NCBI RefSeq assembly: GCF_035917275.1
Contig: NZ_CP108508.1
Location: 2,480,001-2,544,000 of the forward strand
DNA length: 64,000 nucleotides
Reading direction: 5' to 3'
From: Streptomyces sp. NBC_01237
GTDB taxonomy: Bacteria > Actinomycetota > Actinomycetes > Streptomycetales > Streptomycetaceae
Of this stretch, positions 25,572 through 34,083 are shown in pieces. The notes beneath the pieces are model-generated. The model worked only from the letters and a program-made list of their open reading frames with translations, was not told the DNA's origin and did no database searches. How positions within the stretch are numbered: position 1 is the stretch's first letter; the number at the start of each line of letters is the position of its first letter. A program made the position numbers and the translations under genes.

Positions 25572-26399
25572 TCAGGTGGTGCGGGGCCGCCGGGCGCGGG
25601 ACTTCGGCCGCTGCGGCGGGTGGGTGAGGCGCTGCTCCAGCAGCTGGGCCGCGTGGCGCAGCGCGTCGAGCCGGTCCTCGGGCGCCCCCTGGAACCGGTC
25701 CTCCCCGCCACCGAGACTGAGACTCCCGTACGGCTCGCGCCCCAGGAACACCGGTACGGCGACGGTGGCGATCCCGGTGTCGTACTCGCCGACCGTCCAG
25801 GCGTAGCCCTGGGCCCGGACCTTCATGAACTCCCGCTCCAGCAGGTCCGGTTCGGTGACGGTGCGGTCCGTGAAGCGTGCCATGGGACGGCCCCGGAAGA
25901 GCCGGTGGCGCTGCTCGTCGGGCAGATAGGCGTAGTACGACTTACTGGTCGCCCCCGCGTGCGCCGGGTAGAGCTCGCCGACCAGCGGGTAGTAGCGCAG
26001 CGGTCCGGTCTCGCCCTCCTCGGCGGCCACGCAGCGCATGTGGAAGCTGTCCGGAAGGCAGAACAGGACGGTGTCACCGGTGGTCCGGCGCAGCTCCTCC
26101 AGGACGGGACCGGCCAGCAGCTCCAGTGAGCCCGAGCGCTCCCAGAGTCTGCCGAGCCGCAGTACGGCGGGGCCGATGCGGTAGCGGCGGGTGACCGGGT
26201 CCGAGACCAGGAAGCCCCGGCCCGCCAGGGTGGCGAGCAGCCGCTGGGCGACCGAGGTGTCCCAGCCGAACTCCTCGGCGACCTCGGTGACGCCCCAGTC
26301 GGGTCTGGTGCGCTCGAAGGCGAGCAGCACCAGGAGTGCCCGGTCGACGGTTTGCAGCGCCCCGGCGGGTTTGCGCCGGTCCAGATCGTAGTCGGTCAT
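25572..26399 (-). CDS. IclR family transcriptional regulator
   Basis: A 275-aa regulator with an N-terminal winged helix (about residues 15-75: LQTVDRALLVLLAFERTRPDWGVTEVAEEFGWDTSVAQRLLATLAGRGFL) and a C-terminal IclR effector domain (LYPAHAGATSKSYYAYLPDEQ, GYAWTVGEYDTGIATVAVPVFLG). The tail is basic (PPQRPKSRARRPRTT). It is divergent from the DUF1177-NCS1-M20 operon and followed closely by pepE, so it most likely controls both, binding in the 148-base divergent gap. IclR proteins usually sense a pathway metabolite. Confidence 0.93.
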   Translation of the reverse strand: MTDYDLDRRKPAGALQTVDRALLVLLAFERTRPDWGVTEVAEEFGWDTSVAQRLLATLAGRGFLVSDPVTRRYRIGPAVLRLGRLWERSGSLELLAGPVLEELRRTTGDTVLFCLPDSFHMRCVAAEEGETGPLRYYPLVGELYPAHAGATSKSYYAYLPDEQRHRLFRGRPMARFTDRTVTEPDLLEREFMKVRAQGYAWTVGEYDTGIATVAVPVFLGREPYGSLSLGGGEDRFQGAPEDRLDALRHAAQLLEQRLTHPPQRPKSRARRPRTT

Positions 26400-26547
26400 C
26401 GCATCTCACCATTCAGACCGGAATTGCAAATAACGGGAAACAGTTGCGTTCAACGCTATCCGATCCCGAATGTTGCCTCAGCACCCCGCCCCGCGCTCTC
26501 CCCCGTCGAGCGCCGGGCGGGTGTCAGGATCAGGAGAAAGGCCCCCC

Positions 26548-27501
26548 ATGTTGAAGTACGTACTGGACATCGTCGAGCTTCTGGACGATCCCCAGGTCAA
26601 TGGCAAGACGGTCGTCGAATACCTCGACGCCGCAGCGGGGGCCGAGGGCTCGTCCGCACAGGTCACCACCGTCACGGGTGACCAGGGCTCGACGGACTTC
26701 GTGCTCGTCCGCATCCCCGGCTCCCGCGGCCGGACATCGGGCGGCAGCGCCCGCACCCTCGGTGTGGTGGGCCGGCTCGGCGGCATCGGCGCCCGGCCCG
26801 AGGTGACCGGTCTGGTCTCCGACGCCGACGGCGCGGCCGCCGCCATCGCCACGGCGGCCAAGCTGCTCGACATGCGCCGTCGCGGCGATGTGCTGCCCGG
26901 TGACGTGATCGTCGCCACCCACATCTGCCCGAACGCGCCGACCGAACCGCACGACCCGGTGCCGTTCATGGGCTCGCCCGTGGACATCGCCACGATGAAC
27001 CGGCACGAGGTGACCGCCGACATGGAGGCCGTGCTCTCCATCGACACCACCAAGGGCAACCGGATCATCAACCACAAGGGCCTGGCCCTGTCGCCCACCG
27101 TCAAGGAGGGCTGGGTACTCCGGGTCAGCGAGCAGCTCGGCGAGCTGCTGGCCGTGGTGACCGGTGAGCCGTTGGTCACATACCCGGTGACCACGCAGGA
27201 CATCACGCCGTACGGTAACGGTGCACACCACATCAATTCGATTCTCCAGCCCGCCACCGCGACCGCCGCTCCGGTCGTCGGTCTCGCGGTCACCTCGGCC
27301 GCCGCGGTACCGGGCTGCCAGACGGGCGCGAGTCACGAGAGCGACATCGCGTCCGCCGCCCGCTACGCCGTGGAAGTCGCCAAGGGCTTCGGCGCCGGGA
27401 ACCTGGACTTCCACGACGCGGTGGAGTTCGACAATCTCGTCAACCGCTACGGGTCGCTGGCTCACCTGCAGACCCTCGGCCGCACCCCCCAGGAGTCCTG
27501 A
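26548..27501 (+). CDS. DUF1177 domain-containing protein
   Basis: A 317-aa protein of the uncharacterised DUF1177 family. Conserved blocks include YVLDIVELLDDPQVNG at the start, ATHICPNAPTEPHDPVPFMGSPVD near residue 130, and DMEAVLSIDTTKGNRIINHKGLALSPTVKEGWVLRVSEQLGELL. The His, Asp and Glu residues in these blocks could bind a metal or form an active site, but no reaction is known. There is no signal peptide or membrane helix. The ATG at 26548 follows AGGAGAAAGG; the longer frame from 26470 is Pro/Ser-rich and unlikely. Its TGA overlaps the permease ATG by one base, so it is co-translated with the transporter. Confidence 0.9.
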   Translation: MLKYVLDIVELLDDPQVNGKTVVEYLDAAAGAEGSSAQVTTVTGDQGSTDFVLVRIPGSRGRTSGGSARTLGVVGRLGGIGARPEVTGLVSDADGAAAAIATAAKLLDMRRRGDVLPGDVIVATHICPNAPTEPHDPVPFMGSPVDIATMNRHEVTADMEAVLSIDTTKGNRIINHKGLALSPTVKEGWVLRVSEQLGELLAVVTGEPLVTYPVTTQDITPYGNGAHHINSILQPATATAAPVVGLAVTSAAAVPGCQTGASHESDIASAARYAVEVAKGFGAGNLDFHDAVEFDNLVNRYGSLAHLQTLGRTPQES

Positions 27502-28895
27502 TGGCATCCGCCCCCCTGGCCGGCGCCACGGCCCCCGAGGCCAAGAGCATCGGCAGCGACGACTACTCGCTCTCGCGGGTCCCGCGCGACAAGCGCTTCG
27601 GCTTCTGGTCCATGCTTCTGCAGTGGCTGGCCCAGTCCGGCTCGATCTCCCAGTTCACGCTGGGCGCCACCATCGGCGTCGGCATGACCTTCGGGGACGC
27701 CTTCCTCGCCTTCACGCTCGGCGCGGTGATCCTGGAGATCGTGATCTTCGCGATCGGTCTGGCCGGCATGCGCGAGGGTCTGGCGACCCCGATGCTCACC
27801 CGTTGGGCGGGCTTCGGCCGCAACGGTTCGGCACTGGTCAGCTTCGTCATCGCGGTCAGCCTGGTCGGCTGGTTCGGCGTCCAGAACACGATCTTCGGCA
27901 ACAGCGTCTCGGCGCTGGTCGGCGGACCGTCCTGGATGTGGTGCGTGATCGCGGGCGTCGCCATCACGGCCCTGGTGATCTTCGGCTTCAAGTACATGGC
28001 CCTGTTCGCCAAGATCGTCACCCCGCTGTTCTTCGGGATGGTCGCCTGGTCGATCATCACGACGCTCAACGACCACTCGATCAGCGACCTGATCAACTCG
28101 CCGCCGCCCGGCGAAACGATTCCTCTCGCCGTCGCCGCCACCGCCATCGCGGGCGGCTACATGACCGGCGCCATCGTCTCCCCGGAGATGACCCGCTACA
28201 ACCGCAAGGGCTCGCACGTCTTCGTGCAGAGCGCCTCCTCGATGATCCTCTCCGAGTACATCGTGGGCATGGTCGGTGTGCTGCTCGGCCATCTGGTGAA
28301 GTCCAGCGACGTGTCGCACATCGTGCTCTCCACCTCGGGCGCCTTCGGTGTGATCGTGGTCCTGATGTCCACCGCGAAGATCAACGACTGGAACCTGTAC
28401 GGCTCCTCGCTCGGCGTCGTCAACTTCTTCCAGGTCGTCTTCCGCAAGCGGCTGCACCGCGGTGCCGTCACCATCGTCCTCGGCGTCGCCGGCACGCTCC
28501 TGTCCGCGGTCGGCATCATGACCCACTTCACGGAGTTCCTCTCCCTGCTGGGCGTGATGATCCCGCCGATCGGCGGCATCATCGTCGCCGAGTACTGGGT
28601 CGTGAAGCGGATGCGCAAGCCGCTGGACGACACCCGCGAGGCCGAGACCCTGCCCCGCACCTCGCCCACCTGGGTGCCGATGTCCCTGGTCATCTGGATC
28701 GTGGCCTTCTGTGTCGGCAAGTTCTACGACGGCGGCATCCCGGCCCTCAACTCGCTGGCCACCGCCTTCCTGCTCTACTGCGTCCTCGGCCTGCTGGGCT
28801 GGGTCAAGCCGTACGGCACCTCCACCCTGGACGACGAGGACGGCAGCAGCCCGGCCCCCGCCGCCCGTGAGACCACCGCGGCAGGAGCAGCATGA
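27501..28895 (+). CDS. NCS1-family permease (cytosine/purine permease type)
   Basis: A 464-aa integral membrane protein with about 12 helices of the nucleobase:cation symporter-1 (CodB-like) family. It has the typical N-terminus (YSLSRVPRDKRFGFWSMLLQWLAQSGSISQFTLGATIG), GWFGVQNTIFGNSVSALVG in helix 3, and TGAIVSPEMTRYNRKGSHVF after helix 6. NCS1 members import cytosine, purines, allantoin, hydantoins or thiamin precursors. The flanking DUF1177 and M20 hydrolase suggest an amide, ureide or hydantoin-like substrate rather than a plain nucleobase. Start and stop codons overlap both neighbours. Confidence 0.92.
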   Translation: MASAPLAGATAPEAKSIGSDDYSLSRVPRDKRFGFWSMLLQWLAQSGSISQFTLGATIGVGMTFGDAFLAFTLGAVILEIVIFAIGLAGMREGLATPMLTRWAGFGRNGSALVSFVIAVSLVGWFGVQNTIFGNSVSALVGGPSWMWCVIAGVAITALVIFGFKYMALFAKIVTPLFFGMVAWSIITTLNDHSISDLINSPPPGETIPLAVAATAIAGGYMTGAIVSPEMTRYNRKGSHVFVQSASSMILSEYIVGMVGVLLGHLVKSSDVSHIVLSTSGAFGVIVVLMSTAKINDWNLYGSSLGVVNFFQVVFRKRLHRGAVTIVLGVAGTLLSAVGIMTHFTEFLSLLGVMIPPIGGIIVAEYWVVKRMRKPLDDTREAETLPRTSPTWVPMSLVIWIVAFCVGKFYDGGIPALNSLATAFLLYCVLGLLGWVKPYGTSTLDDEDGSSPAPAARETTAAGAA

Positions 28896-30199
28896 CCCTC
28901 ATCACCGCCTCCGAGCAGGCCCAGACCGAGGTCGTGGACCTCTGCGCCGAACTGATCCGGTTCGACACCTCCAACCCGACCAGCGACGAGCGCGCCGCCG
29001 CCGACTGGGTGGTGGGCCGCCTCGCCGAGGTGGGCATCGCGTCCGAACTGGTCGAGTCCGCCCCGGGCCGGGCCAGCGTCATCGCCCGGATCGCCGGGGA
29101 CGACCCCACCCGCGGCGCCCTGCTGGTCCACGGCCACCTGGACGTCGTACCCGCCGATGCCTCCGAGTGGCAGGTCCCGCCGTTCTCGGGCGAGATCCGC
29201 GACGGCTACCTCTGGGGCCGGGGCGCGATCGACATGAAGGACACGGTGGCGGTCATGCTCGCCACCGCCCGGCACTTCGCCCGCACCGGCACGAAGCCGG
29301 CCCGCGACGTGGTGCTCGCCTTCCTCGCCGACGAGGAGGCGGGCGGCAAGTTCGGCGCCCACTGGCTGGTCGAGCACCGCCCGGACCTCTTCTCCGGGGT
29401 CACCGAGGCGATCGGCGAGGGCGGCGGCTTCTCCTTCGCCATCGACGACACGCGCCGGCTGTACCCGATCGAGAACGCCCAGCGCGGCATGGCCTGGATG
29501 GAGCTCACCGCGAACGGCCGGGCCGGCCACGGCTCGTCGCCCAACGACGAGAACGCGGTCACCGACCTCGCCGAGTCCCTCACCCGGATCGGCCGCGAGA
29601 CCTTCCCGATCCGGCTGATCGAACCGGTCCGCGCCCTGCTGGAGGAGGCCGCCAGGCTCTACGGCGTCGAGTTCGACGAGAACGACATCGAGTCCAGCCT
29701 GGCCGGGCTGGGCCCGGTCGCGGACTTCATACAGGTGGTGCTCCGCAACTCGGCGAACCCCACCATGTTCAACGCGGGCTACCAGACCAACGTCATCCCC
29801 GGGAAGGCCACCGCTCGCGTCGACGGCCGCTTCCTCCCCGGTCACGAGCAGGAACTGATCGACACGATCGACAGGCTCCTGCTCCCCTCCGTCAGCCGTG
29901 AGTGGGTCAACCACGACATCGCGATGGAGACGACGTTCGACGGCCCGCTGGTCGACGCGATGTGCGACGCCGTCCGCGCCGAGGACCCGGACGGCCACCC
30001 CGTCCCGTACTGCAACCCGGGTGGCACCGACGCCAAGGCGTTCACCCACCTGGGCATCCGCTGCTTCGGCTTCAAGGGCCTGAAGCTCCCGCACGACCTG
30101 GACTACGGCCGCCTCTTCCACGGCGTGGACGAGCGCGTCCCGCTGGAGGGCCTGCGCTTCGGCGTCCGCGTCATGACCCGACTCTGGCAGAGCTGCTGA
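28892..30199 (+). CDS. M20-family metallohydrolase (ArgE/DapE class)
   Basis: A 435-aa di-zinc amidohydrolase. Metal ligands appear as LLVHGHLDVVPA (His near residue 79), WGRGAIDMKD (Asp near 113), and the catalytic/ligand pair in FLADEEAGG (near 148). The dimerisation lid has GRAGHGSSPNDENA, and the C-terminal ligand is probably in LFHGVDERVPLE. Members hydrolyse N-acyl amino acids, dipeptides or carbamoyl groups. The ATGA overlap ties it to the permease. A strong hairpin terminator 51 bases after the stop ends the operon. Together with PepE it argues for peptide or N-acyl/N-carbamoyl amino acid catabolism. Confidence 0.93.
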   Translation: MTLITASEQAQTEVVDLCAELIRFDTSNPTSDERAAADWVVGRLAEVGIASELVESAPGRASVIARIAGDDPTRGALLVHGHLDVVPADASEWQVPPFSGEIRDGYLWGRGAIDMKDTVAVMLATARHFARTGTKPARDVVLAFLADEEAGGKFGAHWLVEHRPDLFSGVTEAIGEGGGFSFAIDDTRRLYPIENAQRGMAWMELTANGRAGHGSSPNDENAVTDLAESLTRIGRETFPIRLIEPVRALLEEAARLYGVEFDENDIESSLAGLGPVADFIQVVLRNSANPTMFNAGYQTNVIPGKATARVDGRFLPGHEQELIDTIDRLLLPSVSREWVNHDIAMETTFDGPLVDAMCDAVRAEDPDGHPVPYCNPGGTDAKAFTHLGIRCFGFKGLKLPHDLDYGRLFHGVDERVPLEGLRFGVRVMTRLWQSC

Positions 30200-30249
30200 C
30201 CCGAGCGCACAGCTCCGCCGGGGGCCGCCCGGACCCGGGCTCACCCCAC

Positions 30250-30284
30250 GTACGCCCCCGCCGATCCCTTCGGCGGGGGCGTAC
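30250..30284 (+). terminator. Perfect 15-bp hairpin terminator
   Basis: The arms GTACGCCCCCGCCGA (30250-30264) and its exact complement (30270-30284) enclose a 5-base loop, ending the DUF1177-permease-M20 operon. Confidence 0.8.
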
Positions 30285-30336
30285 GGCACGATGGGGCGCC
30301 GTTCCGCACCCGCCCCCGCCCCACCAGGAGGAACCC

Positions 30337-30993
30337 GTGGCCGCCGAGTCCGCAGCCGGGCCCAAGCCGGAGATTCTCGCCGCGTTCGAGGCCGCCAAGG
30401 GCTTCATGCCGGTACACGAGGGGCTCGCCCTGTACGCGGCCGCCGCCGAGGCCGCCGCGCTCGGGCTGCCGCTGCTGGAGGTGGGGACGTACTGCGGGCG
30501 TTCCACGATCCTGCTCGCCGACGCCGCCCGTGCGGCCGGCGTGACGGCGCTCACCGTCGACCACCACCGCGGCAGCGAGGAGCAGCAGCCCGGCTGGGAG
30601 TACCACGACCCGACCGTGGTGGACCCGGAGGTCGGGCGGATGGACACCCTGCCGGCCTTCCGGCGCACCCTGCACCGGGCCGGTCTGGAGGAGCACGTGG
30701 TGGCGCTCGTGGGGCGCTCCCCGCAGGTCGCGGCGGTCTGGGGCGGAGAGCTCGGCCTCGTCTTCATCGACGGCGGGCACACCGACGAGCACGCGAGCGG
30801 CGACTACGAGGGCTGGGCCCCGCACGTGGCGCCGGGTGGGCTGCTCGTCATCCACGACGTGTTCCCCGACCCGGCCGACGGCGGACAGGCCCCGTACCGG
30901 ATCCATCAGCGGGCACTGGCCTCCGGGGCGTTCGCGGAGGTGTCGGTGACGGACTCGCTCCGTGTCCTGCGGCGCACCGGAACGGGGATCTGA
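30337..30993 (+). CDS. Class I SAM-dependent methyltransferase
   Basis: A 218-aa methyltransferase-like protein of the Methyltransf_24 type. The cofactor motif is LLEVGTYCGRSTILLADAARAAGVTALTVDHH (about residues 47-78), followed by GLVFIDGGHTDEHASGDYEGWAPHVAPGGLLVIHDVF (about 143-180), a pattern like O-methyltransferases that use a metal at the Asp/His cluster. The GTG at 30337 follows AGGAGGA. It stands just upstream of the amidase gene, whose promoter lies in the 23-base gap. The substrate is unknown. Confidence 0.9.
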   Translation: MAAESAAGPKPEILAAFEAAKGFMPVHEGLALYAAAAEAAALGLPLLEVGTYCGRSTILLADAARAAGVTALTVDHHRGSEEQQPGWEYHDPTVVDPEVGRMDTLPAFRRTLHRAGLEEHVVALVGRSPQVAAVWGGELGLVFIDGGHTDEHASGDYEGWAPHVAPGGLLVIHDVFPDPADGGQAPYRIHQRALASGAFAEVSVTDSLRVLRRTGTGI

Positions 30994-31003
30994 GCCGCCC
31001 CGA

Positions 31004-31009
31004 TAGCAT
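31004..31009 (+). promoter_or_regulatory. -10-like box for leaderless amidase transcript
   Basis: TAGCAT lies 7 bases before the GTG at 31017, and no ribosome site exists between them. This spacing is typical of leaderless Streptomyces messages. Confidence 0.5.
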
Positions 31010-31016
31010 CGCCCGC

Positions 31017-31955
31017 GTGCGTCACGACAACAGCGTTCCCCCCACTCGCCGCGCCCGGCCGCTGCTCGCCGCCGCGCTGGCCTCGCTCTGCCTGACCGTC
31101 ACCGGATGCGGAGGCGGTGGCGGGGGTGACGGCGGGGCGGCCCCCGTGCAGCCGCGTCCGGGCTCCGGCGCCGGCACGTCCGCACCGCCCTCCCCGTCCG
31201 CCCCGGTGTCACCGTCCGCGTCGAAGAGCCCCGAGCCGAAGCCGGCCACCTCCTCCGCGTCCACGAAACCCCTGCCGAAGGGGCCGCTCACCGGCCGGAC
31301 CGTGGTGATCGACCCGGGGCACAATCCGCGCAACCGCGAACACACCCGGGAGATCGGCCGCCAGGTGAACATCGGCACCGGCACCAAGGAGTGCGACACC
31401 ACCGGGACCTCCACCAACGGGGGTTACGCGGAAGCCCTGTTCACCCTCGATGTGTCGCACCGGCTGCGCGACCTGCTCGAAGCGCAGGGGGCGAAGGTGA
31501 AACTCACGTACGACAACGACCGCCCCTTCGGCCCGTGCGTGGACGAACGGGCCCGGATCGGCAACGAGGCCGCGGCCGACGCGGTGGTCTCGGTGCACGC
31601 CGACGGGTCGGCGGTGGGCAATCGCGGCTTCCATGTGATTCTTCCGGCCCTTGTCCGGAGCGGCGCGGCGGACACCTCGAAGATCGTCGAACAGTCGGCC
31701 GATCTCGGTGCCCGGATCGCGGGCAACTTCCTCCGGGCGACCGGAACTGCGCCCTCCAATTACATCGGCGGCAATACCGGTCTGGACACGCGTAAGGATC
31801 TCGGCGGACTGAATCTGTCGACCGTGCCCAAAGTCTTCATCGAATGCGGCAATATGCGTGATCCGAAGGACTCCGCCCTGCTCACCAGCGGCAGTTGGCG
31901 CCAGAAGGCCGCCCAGGGATTGGCCGACGGCATCACCGGCTACCTCAAGGGGTAG
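31017..31955 (+). CDS. N-acetylmuramoyl-L-alanine amidase lipoprotein
   Basis: A 312-aa exported peptidoglycan hydrolase. The signal (about 1-32) ends in a lipobox-like LTVTGC, followed by a 60-residue Pro/Ser/Ala linker. The Amidase_3 zinc domain (about 95-310) has VVIDPGHNP (His ligand), NGGYAEALFTLDVSHRL (Glu ligand), VVSVHADGS (His ligand) and VFIECGNMRDPKDS (catalytic Glu). It cuts the bond between muramic acid and the stem peptide in growth, division or sporulation. The start is GTG 31017, probably leaderless. Confidence 0.92.
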   Translation: MRHDNSVPPTRRARPLLAAALASLCLTVTGCGGGGGGDGGAAPVQPRPGSGAGTSAPPSPSAPVSPSASKSPEPKPATSSASTKPLPKGPLTGRTVVIDPGHNPRNREHTREIGRQVNIGTGTKECDTTGTSTNGGYAEALFTLDVSHRLRDLLEAQGAKVKLTYDNDRPFGPCVDERARIGNEAAADAVVSVHADGSAVGNRGFHVILPALVRSGAADTSKIVEQSADLGARIAGNFLRATGTAPSNYIGGNTGLDTRKDLGGLNLSTVPKVFIECGNMRDPKDSALLTSGSWRQKAAQGLADGITGYLKG

Positions 31956-32131
31956 TTCTGGGGGGAATTTGGGGGGATAGCCGACCAGGCTCCGGTCCGG
32001 GGCACAACCCGACCGGGCAGACGATAGATTCATCCGTACGATGGGGAGCCGCCCCCGAGCTTCGTGCCGTACCCGCCGCAAAGGCGGCAGCGACGACCGC
32101 CCCGACGAGACGACCGACTAAGGACCTTCAC

Positions 32132-32944
32132 GTGAATATCCGCTCCCTCACTCGAGGCGACGGCGTGGTGATCGGAGCAGCGGTCGTGCTGTTCATCGCC
32201 TCTTTCCTCGACCTCTCCGGCTACGACTGCCCGCAGGGCGTCGACTGCTCCCAGTTCAGCGCGAACGCCTGGGACTCGCTCTCGCTCCTGATGAGCATCT
32301 TCCTGGCCGGTGTCATCGGTGCGGCGCTGCTGATCGTCGGTCGCGCCACTCCCGGCCGCAAGGTCGCGGGGTTCGATCTGGCCCCGTTCGGTGCCGCGTT
32401 CTGCGTCTTCGCGCTGTGGACCGCCTTCTGGACGACCATCGACGCCAATGACGCGGGCGCGGGCATGATCCTCGGCCTGCTGGCGGCGATCGTGCTGGCG
32501 GCCGGTGCGGTCGCCGGTCCGCTCATCCCCGCGCTCAAGGCGCCGCTCGCCGGTGCGCCCCGCCCCGCGCAGGCCGTCCAGTCGCCCTACGGCGCCCAGC
32601 CCGGCCAGGGCTACGGCTACCCCGGCGCCCAGCAGTCGCCGTACGGTGCGCAGCCGCAGCCCGGTCAGCCCGACGCGGCCCAGCCGCAGGCCGCGCAGGC
32701 GCAGCAGGCGCAGCAGGCCCCGCAGGGCGGCGGCGCTCCGGCCGCCGACTTCACCCCGTTCTGGTTCGCCGTTCCGGTGGCCCGTCCGCTGTACGGCGAG
32801 GACGGTTCGCCGAACCCGATCGCCGAACTGGCTCCGGGCACCTGGTACCTCGCGGTGGAGCAGCGCGGTCCGGGCCTGATCGCCCAGACGCAGGACGGCC
32901 GTCGTGGCGTCCTCCAGGACACCACGGGCATCCAGCGCGGCTGA
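32132..32944 (+). CDS. DUF5336-type membrane protein with Gln/Pro-rich tail
   Basis: A 270-aa protein. Residues about 10-145 contain four transmembrane helices (VVIGAAVVLFIASFLDL and LLMSIFLAGVIGAALLIVG are the first two), consistent with the actinobacterial DUF5336 family. Residues about 150-215 are low-complexity with three SPYGAQP-type units and long Ala-Gln runs, probably cytoplasmic and disordered. The C-terminal 55 residues are a small folded module (FTPFWFAVPVARPLYGEDGS, GTWYLAVEQRGPGLIAQTQDG). The GTG at 32132 follows AAGGAC. A hairpin terminator lies after the stop. Function is unknown. Confidence 0.88.
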   Translation: MNIRSLTRGDGVVIGAAVVLFIASFLDLSGYDCPQGVDCSQFSANAWDSLSLLMSIFLAGVIGAALLIVGRATPGRKVAGFDLAPFGAAFCVFALWTAFWTTIDANDAGAGMILGLLAAIVLAAGAVAGPLIPALKAPLAGAPRPAQAVQSPYGAQPGQGYGYPGAQQSPYGAQPQPGQPDAAQPQAAQAQQAQQAPQGGGAPAADFTPFWFAVPVARPLYGEDGSPNPIAELAPGTWYLAVEQRGPGLIAQTQDGRRGVLQDTTGIQRG

Positions 32945-32965
32945 CGTCCACGCACGGCCCCGCGG

Positions 32966-32993
32966 CCCCTCGCCCTTCCGGGCGGGGGGCCGT
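32966..32993 (+). terminator. Hairpin terminator after DUF5336 gene
   Basis: Arms CGGCCCCTCGCCC and GGGCGGGGGGCCG pair around a TTCC loop with one G-U-type mismatch, 20 bases after the stop. Confidence 0.65.
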
Positions 32994-33057
32994 TGTCGTA
33001 CAGTCCCTCACGCGGCAGTGACCTGACGCATCGTCATATACCGTCGGAGGGACCGGA

Positions 33058-34068
33058 ATGCGGCTCGGACTCGCTCTCGGATACTGGGGCCGCGGCCCGG
33101 ACCCCGGCCATCTCGCGCTGGCCCGGGAGGCGGAGGATCTCGGCTACGACTCGGTGTGGACGGCGGAGGCCTGGGGTTCGGACGCCTTCACCCCGCTGAC
33201 CTGGATCGCCGCCCACACCTCCCGCATCCGGCTGGGCACGGCCATCGCGCAGATGGCGGCCCGCACGCCCACCGCGACCGCCATGCACGCGCTGACCCTG
33301 GACCATCTCTCGGGCGGCCGGATGATGCTCGGGCTCGGGCTCTCGGGGCCGCAGGTGGTGGAGGGGTGGTACGGCCGCCCGTTCCCGAAGAGCCCGCTGA
33401 CCGCCACCCGCGAGTACGTCGATGTGATCCGCCAGGTCCTGGCGCGGGAGGCGCCCGTCGAGCTCGACGGGCGCTTCCACTCCCACCCGTACACCGGCCC
33501 GGACGGCACCGGACTCGGCAGACCGCTGAAGCCGATCACCCATCCGCTGCGCGCCGCCCTGCCCGTACTGCTCGGCGCGGAGGGGCCGAAGAACATCGCC
33601 CAGAGCACCCGGATCGCGGACGGCTGGCTGCCGCTGTACTGGTCACCGCTGCGCACCGAGGTGTACGCGGACGCGCTGACCGGGCTCCGCGACGGCTTCA
33701 TGATCGCGCCGATGGCGCGGGCGCGGCTCTGCGACGACGTCGCGGAGGGGCTGCTGCCGGTGAAGGCGATGCTCGGTTTCTACATCGGCGGGATGGGGCA
33801 CGCGGCGCGCAACTTCCATGCCGATCTGATGGCCCGGATGGGCTTCGAGGAGGAGGCCCGGCACATCCAGCGCCTGTTCCTCCAGGGCCGCAGGCAGGAG
33901 GCGGTCGCCGCGGTGCCGGACGCCTTCGCCGATGAGATCTCGCTCGTCGGGCCACGCCAACGCATCAAGGAGCGGCTGGAGTTGTGGCGCCAGGGGCCGG
34001 TCACCGATCTCCTGGTCACGGCGCCGGACCCGGCCACCCTGCGGGTGCTGGCCGAACTCAACAGCTGA
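33058..34068 (+). CDS. F420-dependent LLM-class oxidoreductase
   Basis: A 336-aa luciferase-like monooxygenase (LLM) TIM-barrel enzyme expected to use F420. Visible features are MRLGLALGYWGRGPDPGHLALAREAEDLGYDSVWTAEAWGSDAF (strand 1 and substrate loop), IRLGTAIAQMAARTPTATAMHALTLDHLSGGRMMLGLGLSGP (phosphate-binding side), and IADGWLPLYWSP. The C-terminus ends with GPVTDLLVTAPDPATLRVLAEL. It resembles mycobacterial Rv3520c, which I recall lies in the sterol-catabolism region, but no KstR-type site is seen upstream here. The ATG at 33058 follows GGAGGGACCGG. Confidence 0.9.
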   Translation: MRLGLALGYWGRGPDPGHLALAREAEDLGYDSVWTAEAWGSDAFTPLTWIAAHTSRIRLGTAIAQMAARTPTATAMHALTLDHLSGGRMMLGLGLSGPQVVEGWYGRPFPKSPLTATREYVDVIRQVLAREAPVELDGRFHSHPYTGPDGTGLGRPLKPITHPLRAALPVLLGAEGPKNIAQSTRIADGWLPLYWSPLRTEVYADALTGLRDGFMIAPMARARLCDDVAEGLLPVKAMLGFYIGGMGHAARNFHADLMARMGFEEEARHIQRLFLQGRRQEAVAAVPDAFADEISLVGPRQRIKERLELWRQGPVTDLLVTAPDPATLRVLAELNS

Positions 34069-34083
34069 GCGCCCCCGCACGGC

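Noticed and set aside
26400..26547. IclR operator in the divergent gap
   Set aside because: AT-richer sequence with GTTG-CGTT-CAAC and TTGCAA elements is present, but no dyad clearly fits a known IclR consensus, so it was not called.
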